A DNA stretch of 53,997 nucleotides. Source: an uncultured Planctomycetota bacterium. Lineage in GTDB: Bacteria; Planctomycetota; Planctomycetia; Pirellulales; Thermoguttaceae. This document shows, one piece after another, positions 1 to 8,202 of the stretch. Within the stretch, counting starts at the first letter, position 1. Each line of letters opens with the position of its first letter. A model generated the notes under the pieces. That model was not told the DNA's origin. It ran no database searches and worked only from the letters and a program-made list of their open reading frames with translations. The position numbers were made by a program, and so were the translations under genes. The stretch spans positions 1 to 53,997 of the forward strand of contig ONJR01000256.1 in NCBI GenBank assembly GCA_900318195.1. Reading direction: 5' to 3'.

Positions 1-2520
1 GGACAGACGCGTCTACTCGGCACGAATATCTGCTTCGGCGCGAATTTCCCGACGAAAGACCACGCCGATCTGCTCGCGGACGCGCTCGCGCGATTCGGCA
101 TTAGCGTCGTCCGCCTGCACCATATGGACTCGCGCGATATCTGGGGTAAGAACATTGACAAGTCGACGACAGAGATCGACCCCGAGCAGCTCGATAAGCT
201 CGACTATCTCATTTCGCGCTTTCACAAGAATGGGATCTACGTGAATATCAATCTCCACGTGTCGCGCGCGTTCAAGGAGCGGGACGGGTTCCCTAACGCC
301 GATCAACTCCCGACGCACAATAAAGGGGTCGACAACTTCGACGCGCGTATGATCGAGCTTCAGAAGAAATACGCCAAAGACCTGCTGCAGCACGTGAACC
401 CGTATACCGGCAAAGCGTACGTCGACGATCCCGGGGTCGCGGTCGTCGAGATTAATAACGAGAATTCCGTCGTTGCGAGCTGGTCCTGGGGCGAGCTTGA
501 CACGCTGCCTAGTCCGTACGCGGACGAGTTCGCCGAATTGTGGAATCGCTGGCTACTCGAGAAGTACGGCGATACGAAGACGTTGCGCGCTAAGTGGAAT
601 TGTAAAGAGTACCCGCTGGGCGCCGAGCAGGTCGCGAACGGGCTCTTTACCGACGAGTTCAAGTTCAATTCGACCCCTAACTGGCGCCTTGAGACCGATT
701 CGACCGCTAAATGCAACGCCGTCGTTCTGTCCGACCGAGACTCGAGCCTCCAAGGTCAGCCGTTGCGTTTCACGGTCGAAGCGGGGGGCGAGGTCGCGTG
801 GCGTCCTCAGTTCAACTGCGTCGGACTAGCGATTACCGCCGGCAAACCGTATCGCACGTCCTTCAAATACCGCTCGGCGAAGCGCTCCGAGTTCAGCGTC
901 GGACTTATCGAGAACCACGATCCGTGGAACGCCGTCGGATACCGCGTTAAATTGCAAGCGACCCCGGAATGGCAAACCTTTGATCGCGCTTTTATCGCAA
1001 CGGTCGACGATTCCACCGTGCGATTGACCTTTAACGGGTTCGAAGCGGGGGACGAAATCGAACTTGCGGACGTAAGTTTTCGCGAAGGCGGAACTGTCGG
1101 ACTAGCCGACGACGAGACGCTCGAGTCGCGTACGATTCCCGCGCCGAAGAATTCAGGGGACGCGAAACTTCTCGGCGCCGAAGCGCGCGCCGATTTCACG
1201 GCGTTCCTGCACGATCTCGAGAACGAGTACTGGCAGACAATGTACCGGTACGTTAAAGACCTCGGTACGAAATCGCTCACGACTGGCACGCAATTGCAGT
1301 ACGGGTTCTGGTACAATCAAGGTCGACTCGACTATTGCGATATCCACGCGTATTGGAATCATCCGAACTTTCCGCGCAAATCGTGGGATCAGAACGATTG
1401 GTTGATCGGCAATACGTGTCTGGCGAACTCGCCCGCGTCCGGAACGCTCGCTAATTTGGCGTCCGTTCGCGTAATCGGGCGCCCTTTCACCTGTAGCGAA
1501 TACGACCATCCTTATCCGAACTACTACAACGCAGAGGGCAATCTCATGCTCGCGGCGGTCGCGGCGTTTCAAGATTGGTCGGCGACCTTCCAATTTGCAT
1601 GGTCGCACGGCGACAACTTCGTGCGCGACGCGGCTAGTCCGTTCTTCGATATGTGCGCGAACCAAGTGAAAATGGCGCACCTGCCGGCGTGCTACGCGAT
1701 CTTTGCGCGCGGCGACGTTCAAAGCGGACCCGGTAAATTGTATTACGCGCCCGAAATGACCGAAGCTCAAGAGGAGGCGATTATGAACGGCTCGCTCTCC
1801 GGCTATCATCGTTCGCTCGCTCAAGGTCTCGAACTCGATAAATCGCTCTCGCTCGCGGTCTATTCCGGAATCGAACTCGTCGATCTCAATCTTCCGAAGA
1901 GCGCGAAATTAGAGGGCGCGCGCAAGATTTCAAGTTGGGACGACGTTCCCCAAGAGCTTGGCTCGCTCGAATCGAAGCGTATCGTGAACGAATTCGGCGA
2001 AATCTGCTGGAATTTCCAGACGCCGGGCAAAGGGTTCTTCACAGTCGACACGGCGAATAGCAAGGCTTTCAGCGGGTTTATTACGGCGCCGATCGAATTG
2101 GACGCGGTTACCTTCGAGGTCGGCAAGACGGAGTTGGGCTGGGCGACGCTTTCGCTAGTTAAAGCGACGAACGCGCGTAAGGACGCGGAGAAGATCGGTC
2201 GTCTCACGCCGGGTCGCTATCTCCTTACGGCGACGGGACACATGAAGAATACGGACGCTGTGTTTAAGGAGGTCGGCGAGAAGGACGTAACGACGGCGGG
2301 TCATTTCGGCGGCTCGAACGGTCATGCTCCCGTTCTGTGCGAGGGCGTTCCCGCGACGGTAACGCTCAAAGGCTTGAGGTCCGTCGTTACGACGGTTTAC
2401 GCGCTCGATTCGACGGGCGCGCGCGGTCCGAAGTTGGAGACGACACAAGTCGATGACGGCGTTGCGTTTGCGATCGGCCCGAAGTGGAAGACGCTGTGGT
2501 ATGAAATTGTGGTCGAATAG
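1..2520 (+). CDS. Glycoside hydrolase-like protein (GH5-like TIM barrel), 5' end outside window
   Basis: The frame is open from base 1, so the N-terminus and any signal peptide lie upstream; the ATG at 124 is internal. The visible start reads like the first strands of a clan GH-A barrel (TNICFGANFP, then SVVRLHHMD). An INNEN motif places a likely acid/base Glu at codon 460-462, and a TCSEYDHP motif places a likely nucleophile Glu at 1498-1500. Between them (about 640-1080) is a stretch resembling a carbohydrate-binding jelly roll, so the barrel appears interrupted by a binding module. The C-terminus (from about 1850) looks like beta-sandwich. It probably hydrolyses a plant or host polysaccharide outside the cytoplasm. 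It lies 21 bases upstream of another secreted carbohydrate-type gene, so the two are likely co-transcribed. The exact GH family and substrate are not determined. Confidence 0.7.
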   Translation, partial: GQTRLLGTNICFGANFPTKDHADLLADALARFGISVVRLHHMDSRDIWGKNIDKSTTEIDPEQLDKLDYLISRFHKNGIYVNINLHVSRAFKERDGFPNADQLPTHNKGVDNFDARMIELQKKYAKDLLQHVNPYTGKAYVDDPGVAVVEINNENSVVASWSWGELDTLPSPYADEFAELWNRWLLEKYGDTKTLRAKWNCKEYPLGAEQVANGLFTDEFKFNSTPNWRLETDSTAKCNAVVLSDRDSSLQGQPLRFTVEAGGEVAWRPQFNCVGLAITAGKPYRTSFKYRSAKRSEFSVGLIENHDPWNAVGYRVKLQATPEWQTFDRAFIATVDDSTVRLTFNGFEAGDEIELADVSFREGGTVGLADDETLESRTIPAPKNSGDAKLLGAEARADFTAFLHDLENEYWQTMYRYVKDLGTKSLTTGTQLQYGFWYNQGRLDYCDIHAYWNHPNFPRKSWDQNDWLIGNTCLANSPASGTLANLASVRVIGRPFTCSEYDHPYPNYYNAEGNLMLAAVAAFQDWSATFQFAWSHGDNFVRDAASPFFDMCANQVKMAHLPACYAIFARGDVQSGPGKLYYAPEMTEAQEEAIMNGSLSGYHRSLAQGLELDKSLSLAVYSGIELVDLNLPKSAKLEGARKISSWDDVPQELGSLESKRIVNEFGEICWNFQTPGKGFFTVDTANSKAFSGFITAPIELDAVTFEVGKTELGWATLSLVKATNARKDAEKIGRLTPGRYLLTATGHMKNTDAVFKEVGEKDVTTAGHFGGSNGHAPVLCEGVPATVTLKGLRSVVTTVYALDSTGARGPKLETTQVDDGVAFAIGPKWKTLWYEIVVE

Positions 2521-2541
2521 TTTGCGCGAAGGAGCGAAAGA

Positions 2542-4023
2542 ATGAAGAATCGATTTTTCTGCGCGGTTGCGCTCGCGGTCGTAGCGACGTCGTTCGCGCT
2601 ACCGTCGGCGTCGCAAGAGGTAGCGGACGATTCGCGCGTCGTTGTTAATCTAACGGACGACGGGCGCGCGCTTTACAATCCTAATATGGGTTGGACGATG
2701 CACTTCTACTCGAATGTAACGACGAATTACGGCAGTCGGCTCGCGCCGTCCGACGCGCTCGACTGGTTTGAAGGATGCTCCGTCGTGTATCTGCGCCTGC
2801 CCTGGTCCTACCTTGAACCAGAAGAGGGCGTTTTTAACTGGGCGATCGTGGACACGCCGGCGCAACGCTGGATTGCGCGCGGCAAGCAGGTCGCGTTTCG
2901 CTTCACAACGTCGGAGAACTGGCTGGAGTACGCGACCCCTAAATGGGTCTTCGACGCCGGCGCGAAAGGCGTGCGCTATACCTGGGCGGAAGGCGAGAAG
3001 GAAGACGGACTTAGCGTCGATCCGGAATTCGACGATCCGATCTACCTCGAAAAGTTGGAGAACTTCCTCGCCGCCGCCGGCAAACGGTACAACGGCAATC
3101 CGCACGTCGCGTTCATCGACGTCGGCACGTACGGTATGTGGGGCGAAGGGCACAGCACGCTCGGAGTATGGCGCGGAGGATCCTATTCGCGGATGACTCC
3201 TGAACGTACTATGGACGTCGTGCGCAAACATATCGACCTGCATAAGAAATACTTTCCCGACGTGCAACTGTGCATAAGCGACGACGTTTCGGGTCCGGAA
3301 GAACCCGGAAAAGACTTTCCCGCTACGGACTACGCGCTCTCACAAGGGGTCTCGCTACGCGACGACAGTATTCTCGTGCAACCGAAGCCGCGCAATTGGT
3401 TCCATTCGGAGCTTGCCTCGAAATTCTGGCCGACTATGCCCGTCGTACTCGAACACGAGCATCTCATGGGCTCCAAAGAACGCGGCGCATGGGACGACGA
3501 ACTGCTGTGTCAGTCGGTCGAGGACTACCATGCGTCCTATATGTCGATCCATTGGTTCCCCGACGTCGAATGGCAAGAGCTTAGCGAAACGATACGACGC
3601 ATTAATAAGAGGTTAGGGTACCGGCTACTGCCGAGTCGCGTCGAATACCCTAAGAGCGTGCGGATCGATTCCTTTTTCGACGTCGAATGGCGCTTGCAGA
3701 ACGTTGGGGTCGCGCCGTGCTACGACGGCGGATTCGTCGCGCTCACGCTCAAGGATGAGAAAGGCGGGATCGTGTCGGTTCTCGTCGACGAATCCTTCGA
3801 CGCGCGCGAACTCGAGGTCGGCGAGCCCGGGAAAGCGCCGAGCGTCGAGCGTAGCGCGCGCTTTCGCGTCGGACACGTCGCTCCGGCAACGAAGCCCGGC
3901 GTGTACGACGTCTATATCAGTATAGGCGATCGTGACGGCACGCCGCGTTATGAGTTGCCGCTTGGCGATTCTGACGGCGGGCGGCGTTATAAAATCGGTA
4001 CGATAGAGTTGACGACGAAGTAA
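2542..4023 (+). CDS. Secreted glycosidase-like protein (DUF4832-like)
   Basis: The 493-residue protein starts with a clear signal peptide (basic MKNR, hydrophobic core, AxA-like end near residue 24). The segment after it contains an NPNMGW motif and a barrel-like region with YLRLPWSYLEPEEG and DVGTYGMWGEGH, which places a conserved Glu at residue 202. This matches my recollection of DUF4874/DUF4832 proteins, which are barrel proteins related to GH42-like enzymes. The C-terminal 120 residues look like a beta-sandwich (VEWRLQNVGVAPCYDGG), the usual DUF4832 part. A GGAG ribosome site sits 8-10 bases before the ATG. It follows the GH-like gene by 21 bases, so both probably act on the same carbohydrate. 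Catalytic activity is inferred and the substrate is unknown. Confidence 0.65.
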   Translation: MKNRFFCAVALAVVATSFALPSASQEVADDSRVVVNLTDDGRALYNPNMGWTMHFYSNVTTNYGSRLAPSDALDWFEGCSVVYLRLPWSYLEPEEGVFNWAIVDTPAQRWIARGKQVAFRFTTSENWLEYATPKWVFDAGAKGVRYTWAEGEKEDGLSVDPEFDDPIYLEKLENFLAAAGKRYNGNPHVAFIDVGTYGMWGEGHSTLGVWRGGSYSRMTPERTMDVVRKHIDLHKKYFPDVQLCISDDVSGPEEPGKDFPATDYALSQGVSLRDDSILVQPKPRNWFHSELASKFWPTMPVVLEHEHLMGSKERGAWDDELLCQSVEDYHASYMSIHWFPDVEWQELSETIRRINKRLGYRLLPSRVEYPKSVRIDSFFDVEWRLQNVGVAPCYDGGFVALTLKDEKGGIVSVLVDESFDARELEVGEPGKAPSVERSARFRVGHVAPATKPGVYDVYISIGDRDGTPRYELPLGDSDGGRRYKIGTIELTTK

Positions 4024-4032
4024 GAGTATGTT

Positions 4033-4077
4033 AGGCGCGCTTGCGCATAGCGACGCGTTACGCGTTGGCGCGCCTTT
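4033..4077 (+). terminator. Hairpin terminator after the glycosidase pair
   Basis: AGGCGCGC at 4033-4040 pairs with GCGCGCCT at 4068-4075, with a second small hairpin (ACGCG/CGCGT) in the loop and a short TTT after the stem. It lies 10 bases after the stop of the upstream gene and before the convergent LRR gene. Confidence 0.5.
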
Positions 4078-4169
4078 CAATAATCGCCTCCGGTCAGTCA
4101 AAGGCGCCGATAGCGTTTTGATCGAAACGCTTGTAGTCGAGGGCTCATTGCATTTTGTAGAAGTTCGTG

Positions 4170-6521
4170 TTAATCGTATACGTCATGCTCTACGTCGTAC
4201 GCTCGCGCCCACTCTTCGGCGTAGCTGTCTCTTGGAACGTTGAACTTTATATTGGGACAATCAGCAAACGAGTCGCATTCGATGCGCTCGACGCTACGAG
4301 GTATAGTTGCTTCCGCCAAGCAACAGCAGCCTTTGAAGGCTTCGCTTTTAATCTCTCGCACGCCTTGTGAAAAATCAACTTTCTCGAGCGCTTCGCAGTT
4401 CATAAAAGCGCGTTCTTTAACTTTCCGCACGCGCGAAGGAATGACGACTCGTTCTAACGACGAACATAGCGCGAAAGTGCAAATTTTTATACTTTTAAGT
4501 CGTCTTGACAATCTCACGTTCTTTAACGACGAACAGTGAAAAAACGCCGATTGACCGATCGTCTCAACACTATCCGGTATTTCTATTTTTTGTAGAGATA
4601 CGTTGTAAGTAAACGCTTGACGACCAATTTCCGTTACCGTATTAGCTATCTTTATTGACAATAGCGATTTACAGTTGACAAAAGCGTTAGCGCATATCTT
4701 TCGGACGCCTGCTGGGATAATAATTTCTGCTAACGATTTACACCGAACAAAAGCATATTTCGGAATCTTCTCAAGCCTGTTCGACAAGCGAACGCTCGTT
4801 AGAGACTGACACCGCCAAAATGCGCATTGTCCTATTCTCTCAACGCTATCCGGTATAACAATGCTCTCAAGGGAATAGCAGTCTCTAAACGCATGTTTCC
4901 CTATTATGACGACCCCAGGTTGAAGCGTTACGCGTTTCAGCACAGAACATTCTTGCATAGCGCTGGCGCCTATCTTTTTGACGCTTGACGGAATATCGAG
5001 GTTACGTAACGATAGACATCGGAAAAACGCGCCTTTGGCAATATATTCCATCCCTTCGGACAAGACGATTTCCTGAAGAGATAGACAAAAAGCAAATGCG
5101 TTTACGTCAATTTGTTTTACACTATTGGGTATGACGATTCTTTCCAAAGACGAACAGTTGGCAAACGCTAACGCCCCTATTTTGGAAACGGTACCCGGTA
5201 TCTCAACTTTTTCCAACGCGTAACAATTGACAAAAGCCCCTTTCGGTACCGTTTTGACGCCTTCCGAAATTACTACGCTTCTTAATGACGCGCATGAGCC
5301 AAATATAAAGTGTCCAAACCTTCTGACGTCTTTTGGAATTACAACGCTTTCGAGAGACGAACATTCTCGAAAAGCTTGTTCGCCGATCTTCTCCACACCG
5401 TCCGGAATAATCACGCTCCTCAGAGCCGAACATTCAGAGAATGCGCTTTTACCTATTGTTTTAACCGTATTAGGAATGACGACCTGCCTAAGAGACGAGC
5501 AATGCGAAAACGCGTGTTGACCAATTAGTTCAACGCCGACCGGAATAATCATGCTCTCCAGAGCCGAACATTCAGAGAATGCGCTTCTACCTATTTTTTT
5601 AACTGTATTAGGAATGACGATCTGCTTAAGGGACGAGCAACGAGTGAACGCGTGTTGACCAATTAGTTCAACGCCTTCTGAAAGAACAACGCTTTCCAAC
5701 GCTCGGCACTCAAAAAAGGTTGCGATTAACACGTAATAACAACCTGGTATTACCACACTTTTTAGAGACGAACATTGAAAAAAGACGGCAGGTCCGAGAT
5801 ATTCAAGTCCGTCGGGAAGAACAACGTTTTCAAGAGACGTGCAGAACGAAAAAGCCCCTACGCTTACTATTTTAAGACCAATGTTAAACTTCACTCTCTT
5901 CAAGGAGCTGCATGAATTGAAGGCGTTCATTTCAATGGTTTGGACGCTCGAAGGAATCTCGACGTCTACTAGTTCCGAACATTCGGAAAACACACTGGGT
6001 TCGATCTCCTCCACGCCCTCTGAAATAACGAGCGTTCTTAACGACGAACACTCTCTGAAGGCGGAGTTTTGAATTCGCTTGACCCTTTCGGGGATCGTTA
6101 CCTTTGTTAGCGATTTACAGCCCGCAAAAGCAGAAGAGCCGATTTCTTCAAGACCCTTTGGAAGTTCGATATATTGTAGCGCCGAGCAAGCGGAGAAAGC
6201 GCACCGGCTAATCGTTTTCACGCTTGACGGTATTGCGACGCTGACTAGCCTAGGGCACGCGCAGAACGCAAACTTGCCGATCTTCTCGACGCCAGACGGA
6301 ATAACGACGCTCGTTAGCGACTGACATTCCTTAAAAGCGGCCTCTCCAATCGCGATTACGCTCTTACCGCCGATCTCCGACGGCAGGATTATATCGCCGC
6401 CGGGAAACGCGTCGACATTATATCCGGTAATTGCGACGCCGGTTCCAAACTCGATTGTCGAGAACCAAGATTCTTGCCCGTATGCTGCTCCTGAACCGAT
6501 ATTGTTAGCGTTCGTCGTCAT
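4170..6521 (-). CDS. BspA-type leucine-rich repeat protein, about 31 repeats
   Basis: The 783-residue protein is almost entirely about 31 tandem 23-residue repeats of the BspA/TpLRR type (pattern IPxxVxxIGxxAFxxCxSL), entered through a short N-terminal strand module (GVAITGYN) and closed by a cap with SYAEEWA. Such proteins are usually surface or secreted binding proteins that mediate adhesion or protein contact. Here no signal peptide, lipobox or membrane anchor is visible: the protein begins MTTNANNIGSG. Two adjacent repeats (about 46 residues) are nearly duplicated at the DNA level. The ATG at 6521 has only a weak AAGAG ribosome site. A paralogue lies upstream at 6657-7952 and a giant one at 45252-49004. 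Ligand unknown. Confidence 0.85.
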   Translation of the reverse strand: MTTNANNIGSGAAYGQESWFSTIEFGTGVAITGYNVDAFPGGDIILPSEIGGKSVIAIGEAAFKECQSLTSVVIPSGVEKIGKFAFCACPRLVSVAIPSSVKTISRCAFSACSALQYIELPKGLEEIGSSAFAGCKSLTKVTIPERVKRIQNSAFRECSSLRTLVISEGVEEIEPSVFSECSELVDVEIPSSVQTIEMNAFNSCSSLKRVKFNIGLKIVSVGAFSFCTSLENVVLPDGLEYLGPAVFFQCSSLKSVVIPGCYYVLIATFFECRALESVVLSEGVELIGQHAFTRCSSLKQIVIPNTVKKIGRSAFSECSALESMIIPVGVELIGQHAFSHCSSLRQVVIPNTVKTIGKSAFSECSALRSVIIPDGVEKIGEQAFRECSSLESVVIPKDVRRFGHFIFGSCASLRSVVISEGVKTVPKGAFVNCYALEKVEIPGTVSKIGALAFANCSSLERIVIPNSVKQIDVNAFAFCLSLQEIVLSEGMEYIAKGAFFRCLSLRNLDIPSSVKKIGASAMQECSVLKRVTLQPGVVIIGKHAFRDCYSLESIVIPDSVERIGQCAFWRCQSLTSVRLSNRLEKIPKYAFVRCKSLAEIIIPAGVRKICANAFVNCKSLLSIKIANTVTEIGRQAFTYNVSLQKIEIPDSVETIGQSAFFHCSSLKNVRLSRRLKSIKICTFALCSSLERVVIPSRVRKVKERAFMNCEALEKVDFSQGVREIKSEAFKGCCCLAEATIPRSVERIECDSFADCPNIKFNVPRDSYAEEWARAYDVEHDVYD
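5402..5677. repeat. 138-bp tandem duplication inside the LRR gene
   Basis: Bases 5402-5539 and 5540-5677 align with an exact offset of 138 bases (46 codons, two LRR units). Long exact runs are shared, for example GAGCCGAACATTCAGAGAAT in both copies. Differences are scattered single bases plus one short divergent patch, so it is a fairly recent in-frame repeat expansion. Confidence 0.85.
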
Positions 6522-6656
6522 GGTTTTGTCTCTTCTTATCGTGCGGTGAATTATTCATCGCCATCGACGTTAGCGCGGTTATACGCGCTTTCGATGCGAT
6601 ATTGGGATTAGGTCGCTCGCTCACGACGAAACGTAAACGAGCTATTCTTTACGCCG

Positions 6657-7952
6657 TTAGCGCCGTCTTCTTAATACCGGCGCGCTATAGAAAACGTTTC
6701 GTCGCGCCCGAGGTTGCGCGTAAGTCGGCGCTATTCGTCCGTAATTGATTTTGTGCTCTTGCGCCCAACGTTCCGCATAGCTACCCTGTGCGACGCGTAA
6801 TTTAACCGGACTTCCGTCAAAAGCAAAATTATCGATCGCTTTTACGCTCGCGGGTAGCGTAACCGAGTTCAACTTTTCGCAATATGCGAACGCGCTCGCG
6901 TCAATAGCTTCGACGCCCTCGGGCACGACGACGCTCCGTAACGAAGCGCAGTATGCAAAAGTTCCCTCTCCAATCTTTTTAATTCCCTTAGACAGGACGA
7001 CGTACTGTAACGAGTCGCAGTTCCAAAAGGCGCCGGCTCCGATAAATTGAACGCTCGAAGGCATGACAACGCTACGTAGCGCGGAACAGCCCAAAAAGGC
7101 TCTCTCCTCGATTCTCGTTACGCTCGCCGGAAGTTCAACGTTCGTGAGCGCGGAGCATCTCCAAAAGGCTTCGACCCCGATTCGTTCGACGCTAGACGGA
7201 ATCGACGCGCGAACCAGCGATTCGCATTCTTGAAACGCGCAATCGCTCACCTCTTTGACCCCGATAGGAAGCTCGACTGAGAGCAACGAAACACACTTGC
7301 TGAACGCGCCGTGCCCGATCGTTTTGACCGTCTTAGGAACCGTATAACGACGAATCGCGCTACTGCGCGGAAAGCGCAAAAGCGTACGTTGACTCTTATC
7401 GAAGAGAACGCCGGAATCGGAGGAGAAGTTCGCATTCTTAGGGTCGACTTCTAGCGCCGCGCTGCAGTCTAAGCCAAACGCGTTCTTGCCGATCTTCTCC
7501 ACGCGCTGAGGAATCGAAATTTGTTTTAGCGCCGAACAGCCCTCAAAAGCCGCGTCGCCGATCTCCTTAAGACTCTGTGGAAGTTCGATCCTTTGCAAAG
7601 AAGAGCAATTCGCAAAGGCGCCGTCGGCAATTCTTTCGACTCCCTCTGGCACGCGGACTTCTGTAACCGCGAAGGGGTTCGGTACGTCTTTCGCTTCGAC
7701 AACGACGGTTCCCGGCGGAATACGTACTATTTTACTTTTACTCTGTTTCGACTCCGACTCTTGGGGGGCATCGTCGATAAGCGTGTCTTCTACATTATCT
7801 TGACAGGGATTACAAACAGATCCTGTGTTAAATCTATTGTCGTCGTCGAAATTCGTTCCCGGATCTATTGGAGCTTGCCCCATCGCCATGATCGGCGCCC
7901 CAGCAAGGGATAGAAGCAATATGAAAATTGAGATACGAAGCGATCTGGTCAT
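6657..7952 (-). CDS. Secreted BspA-type leucine-rich repeat protein
   Basis: The ATG at 7952 is preferred over the longer frame because it starts a clean signal peptide (MTRSLRISIFILLLSLAGA, Ala-x-Ala type end) and has AAGG upstream. The mature protein has an acidic linker (about residues 25-70), then about 11 BspA-type LRR units. They are interrupted by one island (NANFSSDSGVLFDK, then a FPRSS-type strand) that is common in this family. The SYAERWA cap follows, then a very basic tail ending RRRR. It is probably exported and binds a surface or extracellular ligand. It lies 135 bases upstream of, and in the same direction as, the signal-less LRR gene ending at 4170, so the two may be co-expressed. 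Function beyond binding is not visible. Confidence 0.85.
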   Translation of the reverse strand: MTRSLRISIFILLLSLAGAPIMAMGQAPIDPGTNFDDDNRFNTGSVCNPCQDNVEDTLIDDAPQESESKQSKSKIVRIPPGTVVVEAKDVPNPFAVTEVRVPEGVERIADGAFANCSSLQRIELPQSLKEIGDAAFEGCSALKQISIPQRVEKIGKNAFGLDCSAALEVDPKNANFSSDSGVLFDKSQRTLLRFPRSSAIRRYTVPKTVKTIGHGAFSKCVSLLSVELPIGVKEVSDCAFQECESLVRASIPSSVERIGVEAFWRCSALTNVELPASVTRIEERAFLGCSALRSVVMPSSVQFIGAGAFWNCDSLQYVVLSKGIKKIGEGTFAYCASLRSVVVPEGVEAIDASAFAYCEKLNSVTLPASVKAIDNFAFDGSPVKLRVAQGSYAERWAQEHKINYGRIAPTYAQPRARRNVFYSAPVLRRRR

Positions 7953-8137
7953 AGTATTTAACCTTGGGTTAGGCAGTCGCCGCTTGTCCTTGCGAACAGT
8001 ATTGGGCGTTCTTTTACTCGGAAAATCCCACTGATTTCCCTTCACGCCGTCTATAGAGTTTATTCTTCGGTTTTTTCAGTTAAAAAAGACCAATCAGAAG
8101 ATTATTTTAGACGCGAGCGTTCTAACGGGCAAATTCC

Positions 8138-8169
8138 AAGGGCTCGCATAATAATTTACGCGAGCCTTT
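8138..8169. terminator. Possible hairpin between LRR and sulfatase-like genes
   Basis: GGCTCGC at 8141-8147 pairs with GCGAGCC at 8160-8166, extendable by A-T/G-T pairs. The T run is on the plus strand, while the flanking genes read minus, so it is a weak terminator call for the sulfatase-like gene. Confidence 0.3.
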
Positions 8170-8202
8170 TCACGCGCGCGCCAAGAAGAATGGGCGTAGA
8201 AA

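Noticed and set aside
1153..1824. Long minus-strand open frame opposite the GH-like gene
   Set aside because: Arg-rich translation with no family motifs; a mirror of the codon bias of the real gene.
4170..8045. LRR genes as internalin-like LPxTG surface proteins
   Set aside because: Repeat type is BspA/TpLRR and there is no sorting signal or anchor at the C-terminus.
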